Shown piece by piece: positions 26,816-35,275 of a DNA stretch of 64,000 bases. Made by a program: the position numbers and the translations under genes. Each line of letters begins with the position of its first letter. Positions within the stretch are counted from its first letter, which is position 1. The notes below the pieces were generated by a model. It worked only from the letters and a program-made list of their open reading frames with translations. It did no database searches and was not told the DNA's origin. The stretch covers positions 1,365,114 through 1,429,113 of the forward strand of contig NZ_JH815198.1 of NCBI RefSeq assembly GCF_000296445.1, read 5' to 3'. Source of the stretch: Slackia piriformis YIT 12062 (GTDB lineage Bacteria; Actinomycetota; Coriobacteriia; Coriobacteriales; Eggerthellaceae).

Positions 26816-29800
26816 TTAACGCTGCTCGTTGCGACGACGGAGCGCGTACGCGCCTGCACCCAGAGCCGCAACGCCTGCTGCTGCAGCTGCACCGACGAGC
26901 ATCATGCTGCCGTCGGAAGTCTGGGGAAGCGTGGTCGGCTGAGCTTCTTCGTCAGCCTTTGCGGGTTCGGCATTGGAACCCTCAGCGTTGCCGTTTTCGC
27001 CCTGTGCCTGATTCTCATCGGCACCCGGCGCCTCAACTGCGACCTTCTGCCACACGCCGTACAGCGTGATGTCGGCGGTCACGGGAGTGGCGAAATCATA
27101 CAACTCCATGGTCTGCTTATCGAGAGTCCAGCCAAGGAACTTGTAGCCCGCAAGCGTGGGATCGCCCGGACGGGCGACGGCCTTGCCGTCCTCGACCTCG
27201 ACAACCGTGTCATTGGTGGCGTCGATGCCGTCGCTAAAGGTCACCTTGTGGGTGACGACCTGCGGATCGACGGCCTTCCAGTGAGCAACCAGGCTCTGGT
27301 CGGTGTTCGGAGCACGGGTCACAGTGAAGTCGATGATGGCGTCGGAGCCCATGTAGCTCCAGCCTTCGAAGACATAGCCGTCGCGGGGAGCGGGGGTGAC
27401 GACGTTCCAGTTGTACACGCCGGCCTCAATCTGAGACATGGGATAGGTGACGTCGCCCAAAACGGTAGTTTGGTCTTCGTCATAGAACGTGAAGGTCACG
27501 TCCTGCTCGACAGGATCGCCGATTTTCTCCCACTTGGCAACAAAGGTGGCATCGTGCTGGGGGCCTGCGACAGCGGCGGGGTCGACCACGTAGTCGGTAC
27601 CCTCATAGCACCAGCCGACGAACTCGTAGCCTTCCTTGGAGGGCTTGACAACATCCCAGTTGTACACGCCTTCAAGAGCCTGCTCATAGGTGTAGGTCAC
27701 GGATCCGAGAACGGTCCAGTCTTCGTCAACGAAGGTGTAGGTGACGGGCTCCTGGACGGGGGCCTCCGCCTTGTTCCACTTCGCGACGAAGGTCTGGTCG
27801 TGCTGGGGGCCTGCGACAAACGCAGGGTCGATCACGTAGTCGGTGCCCTCGACGCACCAGCCTGCGAACTCGTAGCCTTCCTTGGAGGGCTCGATGACGT
27901 CCCAGTTGTAAAGACCGGCAGCAATCTGTGCGTAGTCGTAAGTCACAGAACCAAGCACCGTGACGCCGTCCTCATCGACGAAGGTGTAGGTGACGGGCTC
28001 CTGGACGGGGGCCTCCGCCTTGTTCCACTTCGCGACGAAGGTGGTGTCGCTCTGAGGACCGGCAACGGTTGCAGGGTCGATCACGTAGTCGGTGCCCTCG
28101 ACGCACCAGCCCGCGAACTCGTAGCCGGGCTTATCCGCAGGAGTGACGACGTCCCAGTTGAAGACGCCCTCGAGAACCTGCTCGTAAGAATAGGTCACGT
28201 CGCCCAGGACCGTGCCGTCCTCATCGACGAAGGTGTAGGTGACGGGCTCCTGGACGGGGGCCTCCGCCTTGTTCCACTTCGCGACGAAGGTCTGGTCGTG
28301 CTGAGGAGCAGCCACGACGGAAGGGTCGATCACGTAGTCGGTGCCCTGGACGCACCAGCCTGCGAACTCGTAGCCTTCCTTGGAGGGCTCGATGACGTCC
28401 CAGTTGTAAAGACCGGCAGCAATCTGTGCGTAGTCGTAAGTCACAGAACCAAGCACCGTGACGCCGTCCTCATCGACGAAGGTGTAGGTGACGGGCTCCT
28501 GGACGGGGGCCTCCGCCTTGTTCCACTTCGCGACGAAGGTGGTGTCGCTCTGAGGACCGGCAACGGTTGCAGGGTCGATCACGTAGTCGGTGCCCTCGAC
28601 GCACCAGCCCGCGAACTCGTAGCCGGGCTTATCCGCAGGAGTGACGACGTCCCAGTTGAAGACGCCCTCGAGAACCTGCTCGTAAGAATAGGTCACGTCG
28701 CCCAGGACCGTGCCGTCCTCATCGACGAAGGTGTAGGTGACGGGCTCCTGGACGGGGGCCTCCGCCTTGTTCCACTTCGCGACGAAGGTCTGGTCGTGCT
28801 GAGGAGCAGCCACGACGGAAGGGTCGATCACGTAGTCGGTGCCCTGGACGCACCAGCCTGCGAACTCGTAGCCTTCCTTGGAGGGCTCGATGACGTCCCA
28901 GTTGTAAAGACCGGCAGCAATCTGTGCGTAGTCGTAAGTCACAGAACCAAGCACCGTGACGCCGTCCTCATCGACGAAGGTGTAGGTGACGGGCTCCTGG
29001 ACGGGGGCCTCCGCCTTGTTCCACTTCGCGACGAAGGTGGTGTCGCTCTGAGGACCGGCAACGGTTGCAGGGTCGATCACGTAGTCGGTGCCCTCGACGC
29101 ACCAGCCCGCGAACTCGTAGCCGGGCTTATCCGCAGGAGTGACGACGTCCCAGTTGAAGACGCCCTCGAGAACCTGCTCGTAAGAATAGGTCACGTCGCC
29201 CAGGACCGTGCCGTCCTCATCGACGAAGGTGTAGGTGACGGGCTCCTGGACGGGGGCCTCCGCCTTGTTCCACTTCGCGACGAAGGTCTGGTCGTGCTGA
29301 GGAGCAGCCACGACGGAAGGGTCGATCACGTAGTCGGTGCCCTGGACGCACCAGCCTGCGAACTCGTAGCCTTCCTTGGAGGGCTCGATGACGTCCCAGT
29401 TGTAAAGACCGGCAGCAATCTGTGCGTAGTCGTAAGTCACAGAACCAAGCACCGTGACGCCGTCCTCATCGACGAAGGTGTAGGTGACGGGCTCCTGCAT
29501 AGGGGTCTCCACCTTGTTCCACTTCGCGACGAAGGTGGTGTCGCTCTGGGGACCAGCGATGGCTGCAGGGTCGATCACGTAGTCGGTGCCCTCGACGCAC
29601 CAGCCCGCGAACTCGTAGCCGGGCTTTTCGGGAGCAACGACAGCCCAGTTGTACACGCCGGCAAGAACCTGCTCGTAGGTGTAGGTGACACTGCCGAGAA
29701 CCGTACCGTCAACGTCCTTGAACGTGTAGGTGACATCTTCCTGGACGGGAACGTCCTGCTTGTTCCACTGGGCGTAGAGGTTCGTGTGCCTGTCGAGCTT

Positions 29801-30403
29801 CGTTCCCTCGACGAACGGCTTGGTGCCGGCGGAGTCGTAGGTCCAGCCAGCGAAATCGTAGCCCTCGCGGGTCGGGTTCTCGGGGAACACGACCGTGCCG
29901 TCGTCCTGCGTGGCGATGTCAAGGAAGGTTGCGCCGGAGCTGAAGGCGCCGCCGTTGGCGTCGAACAGGACCGTGGTGAACGCTGCGGCCTGCTTGTTCC
30001 ACTGGGCGTAGAGGTTCGTGTGCCTGTCGAGCTTCGTTCCCTCGACGAACGGCTTGGTGCCGGCGGAGTCGTAGGTCCAGCCCGCGAAGTAGTAGCCCTC
30101 GCGGGTCGGGTTCTCGGGGAACACGACCGTGCCGTCGGCTTGCGTGGCGATGTCAAGGAAGGTTGCGCCGGAGCTGAAGGCGCCGCCGTAGGCGTCGAAC
30201 AGGACCGTGATGACCTCTGCGGGATCTGCGGGATCTGCGGGCTCCGCGGGATCTGCGGGCTCCGCGGGATCTGCGGGCTCCGCGTAAGGCTGCTGCCCCG
30301 CACTGTCTGCGTCGACCGCAAATGCGGCAGGCGCCACCGGGCCGGCTGCCATAAGCAGGCACAGGCCCGTGGCGATAGCCGCTCTTGGTCTTGTATATTT
30401 CAT
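26816..30403 (-). CDS. Large cell-wall-anchored surface protein built from Flg_new/InlB-type repeats
   Basis: ATG 30403 follows AAAGGAGG by seven bases. The 1,195-residue product has a signal peptide (ending PAAFA), a Pro-Asp-Ala stalk with repeated AEPADP units, two 70-residue Listeria-Bacteroides repeats (ending HTNLYAQWNKQ), about ten 80-residue repeats (opening VTYTFVDEDG, ending TFVAKWNK), one further divergent repeat, an acidic linker and a sorting tail LPQTS, a hydrophobic helix and RRRNEQR. The sorting motif has Ser in place of the usual Gly of LPXTG. It should be exported and linked to peptidoglycan by sortase, as an adhesin-like stalk. Repeats are nearly identical at DNA level. Expression may vary through a G tract in its promoter. 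Confidence 0.9.
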   Translation of the reverse strand: MKYTRPRAAIATGLCLLMAAGPVAPAAFAVDADSAGQQPYAEPADPAEPADPAEPADPADPAEVITVLFDAYGGAFSSGATFLDIATQADGTVVFPENPTREGYYFAGWTYDSAGTKPFVEGTKLDRHTNLYAQWNKQAAAFTTVLFDANGGAFSSGATFLDIATQDDGTVVFPENPTREGYDFAGWTYDSAGTKPFVEGTKLDRHTNLYAQWNKQDVPVQEDVTYTFKDVDGTVLGSVTYTYEQVLAGVYNWAVVAPEKPGYEFAGWCVEGTDYVIDPAAIAGPQSDTTFVAKWNKVETPMQEPVTYTFVDEDGVTVLGSVTYDYAQIAAGLYNWDVIEPSKEGYEFAGWCVQGTDYVIDPSVVAAPQHDQTFVAKWNKAEAPVQEPVTYTFVDEDGTVLGDVTYSYEQVLEGVFNWDVVTPADKPGYEFAGWCVEGTDYVIDPATVAGPQSDTTFVAKWNKAEAPVQEPVTYTFVDEDGVTVLGSVTYDYAQIAAGLYNWDVIEPSKEGYEFAGWCVQGTDYVIDPSVVAAPQHDQTFVAKWNKAEAPVQEPVTYTFVDEDGTVLGDVTYSYEQVLEGVFNWDVVTPADKPGYEFAGWCVEGTDYVIDPATVAGPQSDTTFVAKWNKAEAPVQEPVTYTFVDEDGVTVLGSVTYDYAQIAAGLYNWDVIEPSKEGYEFAGWCVQGTDYVIDPSVVAAPQHDQTFVAKWNKAEAPVQEPVTYTFVDEDGTVLGDVTYSYEQVLEGVFNWDVVTPADKPGYEFAGWCVEGTDYVIDPATVAGPQSDTTFVAKWNKAEAPVQEPVTYTFVDEDGVTVLGSVTYDYAQIAAGLYNWDVIEPSKEGYEFAGWCVEGTDYVIDPAFVAGPQHDQTFVAKWNKAEAPVQEPVTYTFVDEDWTVLGSVTYTYEQALEGVYNWDVVKPSKEGYEFVGWCYEGTDYVVDPAAVAGPQHDATFVAKWEKIGDPVEQDVTFTFYDEDQTTVLGDVTYPMSQIEAGVYNWNVVTPAPRDGYVFEGWSYMGSDAIIDFTVTRAPNTDQSLVAHWKAVDPQVVTHKVTFSDGIDATNDTVVEVEDGKAVARPGDPTLAGYKFLGWTLDKQTMELYDFATPVTADITLYGVWQKVAVEAPGADENQAQGENGNAEGSNAEPAKADEEAQPTTLPQTSDGSMMLVGAAAAAGVAALGAGAYALRRRNEQR
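28023..29516 (-). repeat. Three tandem copies of a 498-bp unit inside the surface-protein gene
   Basis: The same segments recur at intervals of exactly 498 bases (for example the junction at 28023, 28521 and 29019). Each unit encodes two alternating 80-residue repeats (166 residues). The copies look almost identical at DNA level, and diverge only at the outer edge near 29496-29516. This indicates recent duplication and ongoing homogenisation. Confidence 0.9.
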
Positions 30404-30506
30404 AAACATTCCTCCTTTGGTGCGCATGAGCGCGGTCGCTTCTCATTGCGCTATCAACCATATGCAGCAGGCGGTTCTGATCGATTTGCGCAATATATAC
30501 GCTAAA

Positions 30507-30536
30507 AAGATACCCCCCCCCGTATATCGAAGTCAA
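30507..30536 (-). promoter_or_regulatory. Promoter of the surface-protein gene with a G9 tract in the spacer
   Basis: On the minus strand TTGACT (30536-30531) and TATCTT (30512-30507) are 18 bases apart. The spacer ends in nine consecutive G (30513-30521) touching the -10 box. Loss of one G would give the optimal 17-base spacer. A second TTGACA lies directly upstream (30542-30537). The 5' leader is then about 100 bases. A 14-base imperfect palindrome (30560-30573) lies just upstream and could bind an activator. Confidence 0.6.
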
Positions 30537-30698
30537 TGTCAATCTTCCCTTTACCGAACTTATCCATGGGTAAAAACTCCTGATTATCCCGACGTTTTTC
30601 CTATGCATTCCAGCCTATTCCAACCAATGTTGCGCAACATTTCTTGCCCAATTCCAAGCGAAATCGCTCCTCTTCTTTCGCAACATTCCTAAAACTTC

Positions 30699-30750
30699 CC
30701 CATAGACGCAAAAGGGCCGCTTCGAAAAGCGGCCCTTTTGCGTCTATGGG
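30699..30750. terminator. 24-bp perfect hairpin, bidirectional terminator
   Basis: Both 24-base arms are exactly complementary around the loop CGAA. It directly follows the AGCS stop at 30761 on the minus strand. GC-rich inner part and A/T tracts at the flanks suit Rho-independent termination. Confidence 0.8.
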
Positions 30751-30760
30751 TATATAAAAA

Positions 30761-32185
30761 TTATTTCTCCACGATCGGAATCTCATCCTCTGTGCGTTCA
30801 TCCAGATTTTTATCCCATACATAATGCTTGGTTTCGCGAGCAATCATGCCGGAAAGCAGCAGCACCATCAAAATGTTAGGAATCGCCATGAACGCGTTCG
30901 CAATGTCGGACGTCGTCCAGACAATATCCGCCACGCCGACCGCACCCAAAAACGCGGCAAGCACGTACACGATCTGATACGGACGAATGGCACGACGACC
31001 GAACAAGTACGTCACGCAACGGTTTCCGTAATAGCTCCAACCCAAGATGGTGGAATACGAAAACAAAATCATGCCAATCACCAAAACTGGCGTCCCCACG
31101 TAGGGGATGGAGGCGAATGCGGCGCTCGTCAAATCTGCGCCCGCCATGATTCTCCCCTCAGCAATGCCACTCACAAGCTCAGGATGGGCAAGCATCGTGG
31201 AGACGAGCACAATACCTGTCAGCGCGCAGATGACAACCGTATCCCAGAATGTACCCGTCATGGAAACCAGAGCCTGGCGTGCGGGATTGCGCGTTGCCGC
31301 CGCTGAGGCAACAATGGGGGCAGAACCCAAGCCTGATTCGTTGGAGAACAGACCTCGTGCACAACCGAACTGAATAGCCGCCATGATGCCGCTGCCCAGC
31401 AGGCCGCCGAACGCCGCCTGCGGGTTAAACGCAGATTCCACAATGAGACACATGGCTGGCCATACGAATTCGATGTTCATGCCGATGATGACCACGCAGC
31501 CCCATGCGTACGCGATGGCCATGAACGGGACGAGCTTTTCGCATACGCTCGAAATGACGCGCACACCGCCGAAGATGACGATGGCGACCATGATGACGAT
31601 GGCAAGACCGATCGCCCATGTAGGAATACCCGGAAAATTCGACACGATGACGCCCGTCATGGAGCTTGACTGCACCGCCGACCCTATGCCCATGGAGGCG
31701 ACCGTGGTCAGCACGGCGAACGCCGTGGCGCCGAGCACAGCCCACCAGGGCGTCTTGCCGTTCTTTTCAAACGCCCTGCGCCATGCATACATGGCACCGC
31801 CGAGCATATCTCCCTTTTTATCCTTCACACGGTACTTGACCGCCGCATAGACCTCGGAATATTTCGTGGCAATGCCGAACACGCCCGTAAGCCACATCCA
31901 CAATACGGCACCCGGACCGCCCGCCATGATAGCCGTCGCCACGCCGACGATATTGCCTGTTCCGATTGTCGCCGAAAGCGCTGTGGTCAAAGCGCCGAAC
32001 TGGCTGATGTCACCTTCGGCGTCAGGGTCTTTCGTGATGGAGAGCTTGATGGCCGTAGGAAGCTTGCGCTGGATGAAGCCCGTGCGCACCGTCATGTAGA
32101 TGTGCGTGCCCAGAAGCAGCAGAATCATAGGCGGACCCCACACCATTGCGTCAAGCGTGTTGATGGCAGAAACTATCGCATCCAT
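30761..32185 (-). CDS. Alanine/glycine:cation symporter (AGCS family), copy 1
   Basis: The 474-residue protein has about eleven helices and AGCS signatures: TGFIQRKLPTAIKLS, SATIGTGNIVGVATAIMAGG, PGAVLWMWLTGVFG and FGCARGLFSNESGLGSAPIV. The family imports Ala, Gly or related amino acids with Na+ or H+. It is closely similar over its whole length to the copy at 33470. The UPF0114 gene lies between the two, each with its own terminator, so they are separate units. The start ATG 32185 lies in context GAAGGAACGAAC. Confidence 0.94.
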   Translation of the reverse strand: MDAIVSAINTLDAMVWGPPMILLLLGTHIYMTVRTGFIQRKLPTAIKLSITKDPDAEGDISQFGALTTALSATIGTGNIVGVATAIMAGGPGAVLWMWLTGVFGIATKYSEVYAAVKYRVKDKKGDMLGGAMYAWRRAFEKNGKTPWWAVLGATAFAVLTTVASMGIGSAVQSSSMTGVIVSNFPGIPTWAIGLAIVIMVAIVIFGGVRVISSVCEKLVPFMAIAYAWGCVVIIGMNIEFVWPAMCLIVESAFNPQAAFGGLLGSGIMAAIQFGCARGLFSNESGLGSAPIVASAAATRNPARQALVSMTGTFWDTVVICALTGIVLVSTMLAHPELVSGIAEGRIMAGADLTSAAFASIPYVGTPVLVIGMILFSYSTILGWSYYGNRCVTYLFGRRAIRPYQIVYVLAAFLGAVGVADIVWTTSDIANAFMAIPNILMVLLLSGMIARETKHYVWDKNLDERTEDEIPIVEK

Positions 32186-32385
32186 GTTCGTTCCTTCCCC
32201 GAAACGAACGTCGTACGGCGGTTCTGCTACAGCATTCGTCCGCTACGCAGATAAGCGCACTGCCCGCAATCGGATCGCCGCCGTATGACGATCGTCGTTG
32301 GCTGTCAGAATGCTCGGATTATACGGGCGTCGCCCTTTTAGCCCGACGCTTTAGCATGCGAAAGCGTTTTCTGCTCGGCAAAAGG

Positions 32386-32415
32386 CGCGAGGGCGGCAAT
32401 CGAGCCGCCCTCGCG
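32386..32415 (-). terminator. Terminator of the UPF0114 gene
   Basis: A perfect 12-bp stem CGCGAGGGCGGC with a 6-base loop, followed on the minus strand by CCTTTTG. Confidence 0.75.
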
Positions 32416-32431
32416 TGTGAATCGTTATGCC

Positions 32432-33037
32432 CTATTTCTTATGCGCGAACATAACATGCCTGACAAAATAGGCCAATGCGAAAATAACCGCGCAAATACC
32501 GATGCCCTTCAGAAGCAGATCGACCGGCTGCGCACCATGAATCAGCAATCCCAGGAAATACACGCCCATAACAACCACGATAACGCCGACAAGCTTCTCC
32601 TTCAAATCGTCCAGATTGTGAATCTGCAACCACGAAGGCATATCGATCCCGTCGTCGATGAACAGCGAATACAGACCAACCGACATGATATAGAGCACCA
32701 CAGCAAGCAGGTAGAAGTCAGCGTATTCTATATACTCCACCAGCATGTCTTGCATGCTCAAATGGCCCGTTGCCGCCTCCACCGTCACAACGACCGTGGA
32801 AATAAGCGTTGCAATCGTAAGCGCAATGGAGGAAACGAACAGCCCGACACTCGGCACCACGGCCATGAATCGTGAGTATCCCACCAGCTTGCGCTCACGA
32901 CGTCTGCCGCGGCTTTCCTGCTGGCAATCGTCCTCTTCGAGAGACGTCTTCTTTTTGTCAGACAGTTCAGAGCCGCTCTTGAATTCCTCATCATGGCTGT
33001 CTTCAGCGGCACGCAACAAGGGGGCATTCTCCGTCAC
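32432..33037 (-). CDS. UPF0114 (YqhA-like) membrane protein
   Basis: I take a GTG at 33037, placed six bases after TAGGAGGA. The 201-residue protein has a charged N-terminal tail of about 60 residues, then three to four helices: MAVVPSVGLFVSSIALTIAT, LAVVLYIMSVGLYSLFIDDG, and two near the C-terminus. The central pattern matches the YqhA/UPF0114 family of uncharacterised inner-membrane proteins. No function is known. The acidic, Lys-rich N-terminal extension is longer than in the E. coli homolog. Confidence 0.82.
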   Translation of the reverse strand: MTENAPLLRAAEDSHDEEFKSGSELSDKKKTSLEEDDCQQESRGRRRERKLVGYSRFMAVVPSVGLFVSSIALTIATLISTVVVTVEAATGHLSMQDMLVEYIEYADFYLLAVVLYIMSVGLYSLFIDDGIDMPSWLQIHNLDDLKEKLVGVIVVVMGVYFLGLLIHGAQPVDLLLKGIGICAVIFALAYFVRHVMFAHKK

Positions 33038-33407
33038 GGGGCTTCCTCCTACAAACAGATCAAACGAACAAGGCCATACGCGCAAAATATCGGTTTTCAC
33101 GACGACGGTGCACCAATCGCGCCTTGTCAAATTCTTCGTCGGTCGCAAGAAACGCCGAGCCAATCCGATGGCACCGCCTATTCAAGCAATTGTAGCCGCC
33201 GGCACTGCCCCTGCACGCAAACGTCAGCGGGCTGTTGCTTTCCCGGAAAACCACAGCCCGCCATAACCTTCAAGCTTCGTCGAAGGTGCTTCAACTATAC
33301 GCATGCCGTCCAAGAAAAGACCCCGAAAAGACGACTCGAACCGAAATAGAGGAATTGCCTTTCCCCTTGATTATCACTATCTCCCGGCAAAGTCCCACTC
33401 ATATCAA

Positions 33408-33442
33408 AAGCCGCCTGCTGCAAGTGCTGCAACAGGCGGCTT
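33408..33442 (-). terminator. Terminator of the second AGCS gene
   Basis: AAGCCGCCTG and CAGGCGGCTT pair around a 15-base loop. On the minus strand GCGGCTTTTG follows, 27 bases after the stop. Confidence 0.75.
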
Positions 33443-33469
33443 CCTCATGCAAGATTATTCGATTTGGTC

Positions 33470-34888
33470 CTATTTGCCCTCTATGACGGGGATATCCTCC
33501 TCGTAAGCTTCGTCAAGATGACCTTCGTAAACATAATGTTTGGTCTCCCGTGCGATCATGCCAGACAGCAACAAGACCATGATGATGTTCGGGATGGCCA
33601 TAAGCGCATTTCCAATGTCGGAAATAACCCAGACCACATCGCCCACGCCGATAGCCCCCAAGAAGCCAACGATGACATAGAGAATCTGGTACGGAAGAAT
33701 GGCACGGCGACCGAAGAGGTACGTTGCGCAGCGGTTGCCGTAATAGCTCCAGCCGAGAATGGTTGAGTACGCGAAGCTGATCATGCCAATGACCAGGATG
33801 GGCGTACCCAGATACGGAATGGTCGCAAACGCCGCACTTGCAAGCGCAGCGCCTTCTTTGATGGAGCCGCCTTCGACAATGCCCGGATGGGCAAGCATGG
33901 TGGAAACAAGCACGATACCCGTGATGGCGCAAATGACGACCGTGGACCAGAACGTGCCCGTCATGGCAACCAGCGCCTGACGAGCGGGGTTCTTCGTTGC
34001 CGCAGCGGCTGCAACGATAGGAGCGGAGCCCAGGCCGGATTCGTTGGAGAACAAACCGCGGGCGCAGCCAAACTGTAGAGCGACCATGATGCCCGATCCA
34101 ACGGCACCGCCGAATGCCGCCTTCGAGGTGAATGCGCATTCGAAAATCAGCGCGAACGCAGGACCAATGTACTGCCAGTTGATGGCCATGATAACCAGGC
34201 AGCCCACTGCATACGCCACAGCCATGAACGGAACGAGCTTTTCGCATACGACCGAAACGGTTTTCACGCCGCCGAAGATGACGACAGACACCAGAATAGC
34301 GATGACCAGGGCAATGAGCCACTCGGGAATGCCCGGGAAGTTGGATTCGATGATGCCCGTCATAGCGGCAGACTGAACCGCCGAACCCGTGCCGATGGTG
34401 GCAACGATGGCGAACAGCGCGAACGATACCGCACCGAGCTTCGCCCACCAAGGCAAAGAGCCATCCTTGCGTTTGAAGGCGCGCTCCCATGCATACATGG
34501 CGCCGCCGAGCATTTCGCCCTTATGGTCTTTCACGCGATATTTGACGGCGGCGTAGACCTCGGAATACTTCGTGGCAATGCCGAACACGCCCGTAAGCCA
34601 CATCCAGAACACCGCGCCAGGGCCGCCCGCGATAATGGCCGTCGCCACGCCGACGATAGAACCTGTGCCAATGGTGCCCGCAAGCGCCGTCACCAACGCG
34701 CCGAACTGGCTCACGTCGCCCTCGCTGCCTTCGTCGTTGACCACGGACATCTTAATTGCCTTGGGCAGCTTCCTTTGAATGAAACCCGTACGGATGGTCA
34801 AGAAGATATGCGATCCAAGCAGGAGGCAAATCATCAAAGGGCCCCATACAACGGCATCGATCTGATTAAGAATGCCGACAATATCCAT
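33470..34888 (-). CDS. Alanine/glycine:cation symporter (AGCS family), copy 2
   Basis: The 472-residue protein is colinear with the copy at 30761 and shares the same family motifs (AGTIGTGSIVGVATAIIAGG, FGCARGLFSNESGLGSAPIV, YSTILGWSYYGNRC). The two share most residues, so a duplication is likely. It imports Ala, Gly or a relative with a cation; differences between the copies may reflect substrate or regulation. The ATG 34888 is preceded by GGGGAAGGCGG. Confidence 0.94.
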   Translation of the reverse strand: MDIVGILNQIDAVVWGPLMICLLLGSHIFLTIRTGFIQRKLPKAIKMSVVNDEGSEGDVSQFGALVTALAGTIGTGSIVGVATAIIAGGPGAVFWMWLTGVFGIATKYSEVYAAVKYRVKDHKGEMLGGAMYAWERAFKRKDGSLPWWAKLGAVSFALFAIVATIGTGSAVQSAAMTGIIESNFPGIPEWLIALVIAILVSVVIFGGVKTVSVVCEKLVPFMAVAYAVGCLVIMAINWQYIGPAFALIFECAFTSKAAFGGAVGSGIMVALQFGCARGLFSNESGLGSAPIVAAAAATKNPARQALVAMTGTFWSTVVICAITGIVLVSTMLAHPGIVEGGSIKEGAALASAAFATIPYLGTPILVIGMISFAYSTILGWSYYGNRCATYLFGRRAILPYQILYVIVGFLGAIGVGDVVWVISDIGNALMAIPNIIMVLLLSGMIARETKHYVYEGHLDEAYEEDIPVIEGK

Positions 34889-35275
34889 GCGTTTCCGCCT
34901 TCCCCATTTTTACGTTAGCGTATTATTGTACGCCGATGCGGTTTTCCATTCGGGTGAAAAATGAATTAAACCTGAAAAGCGTTACGGAAAACAAGACATG
35001 TGGAAAAGCCCATTTGGGTATAATTTCTTCTATCCGGCGTGTTTTAGCAATGCAATTGGGATTCGCGCACAAGTCGCACTCCACTACGACCAGGCTCTAC
35101 ACACCCAGACAGCTCTTGCAGCGAGAGAGTCCATGACGCAAGTGAGCCCACGCATCCAAGCATAGCCCAACGCGCAAGAGCCAGTGCGGCGCTTTCTTTG
35201 AAAGTACCCGAGGCAACGCCCCGCCTCCAACCCAAGACCGCAAGATCCTCTCAATCGGGGCACGAGAGGATTTCT
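34889..35275. other. Intergenic region between symporter and nuclease-like gene
   Basis: About 390 bases without a convincing gene. TATAAT at 35019-35024 is a candidate -10 box for the plus-strand gene, but its -35 box is poor. A 28-codon frame from 35052 lacks a ribosome-binding site. The last 30 bases hold a hairpin over the ribosome-binding site (see next entry). Confidence 0.5.
35245..35271 (+). promoter_or_regulatory. Hairpin hiding the ribosome-binding site of the nuclease-like gene
   Basis: ATCCTCTC (35245-35252) pairs perfectly with GAGAGGAT (35264-35271), and the second arm is the Shine-Dalgarno of the ATG at 35276. The mRNA fold would block translation until opened. Confidence 0.5.

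Noticed and set aside
26651-30505. A 1,284-codon plus-strand open frame with striking internal repeats
   Set aside because: It is the antisense of the surface-protein gene. The repeats and lack of stops come from the minus-strand repeats. It has no signal peptide, and the minus frame has a signal peptide, sorting signal and strong ribosome-binding site.
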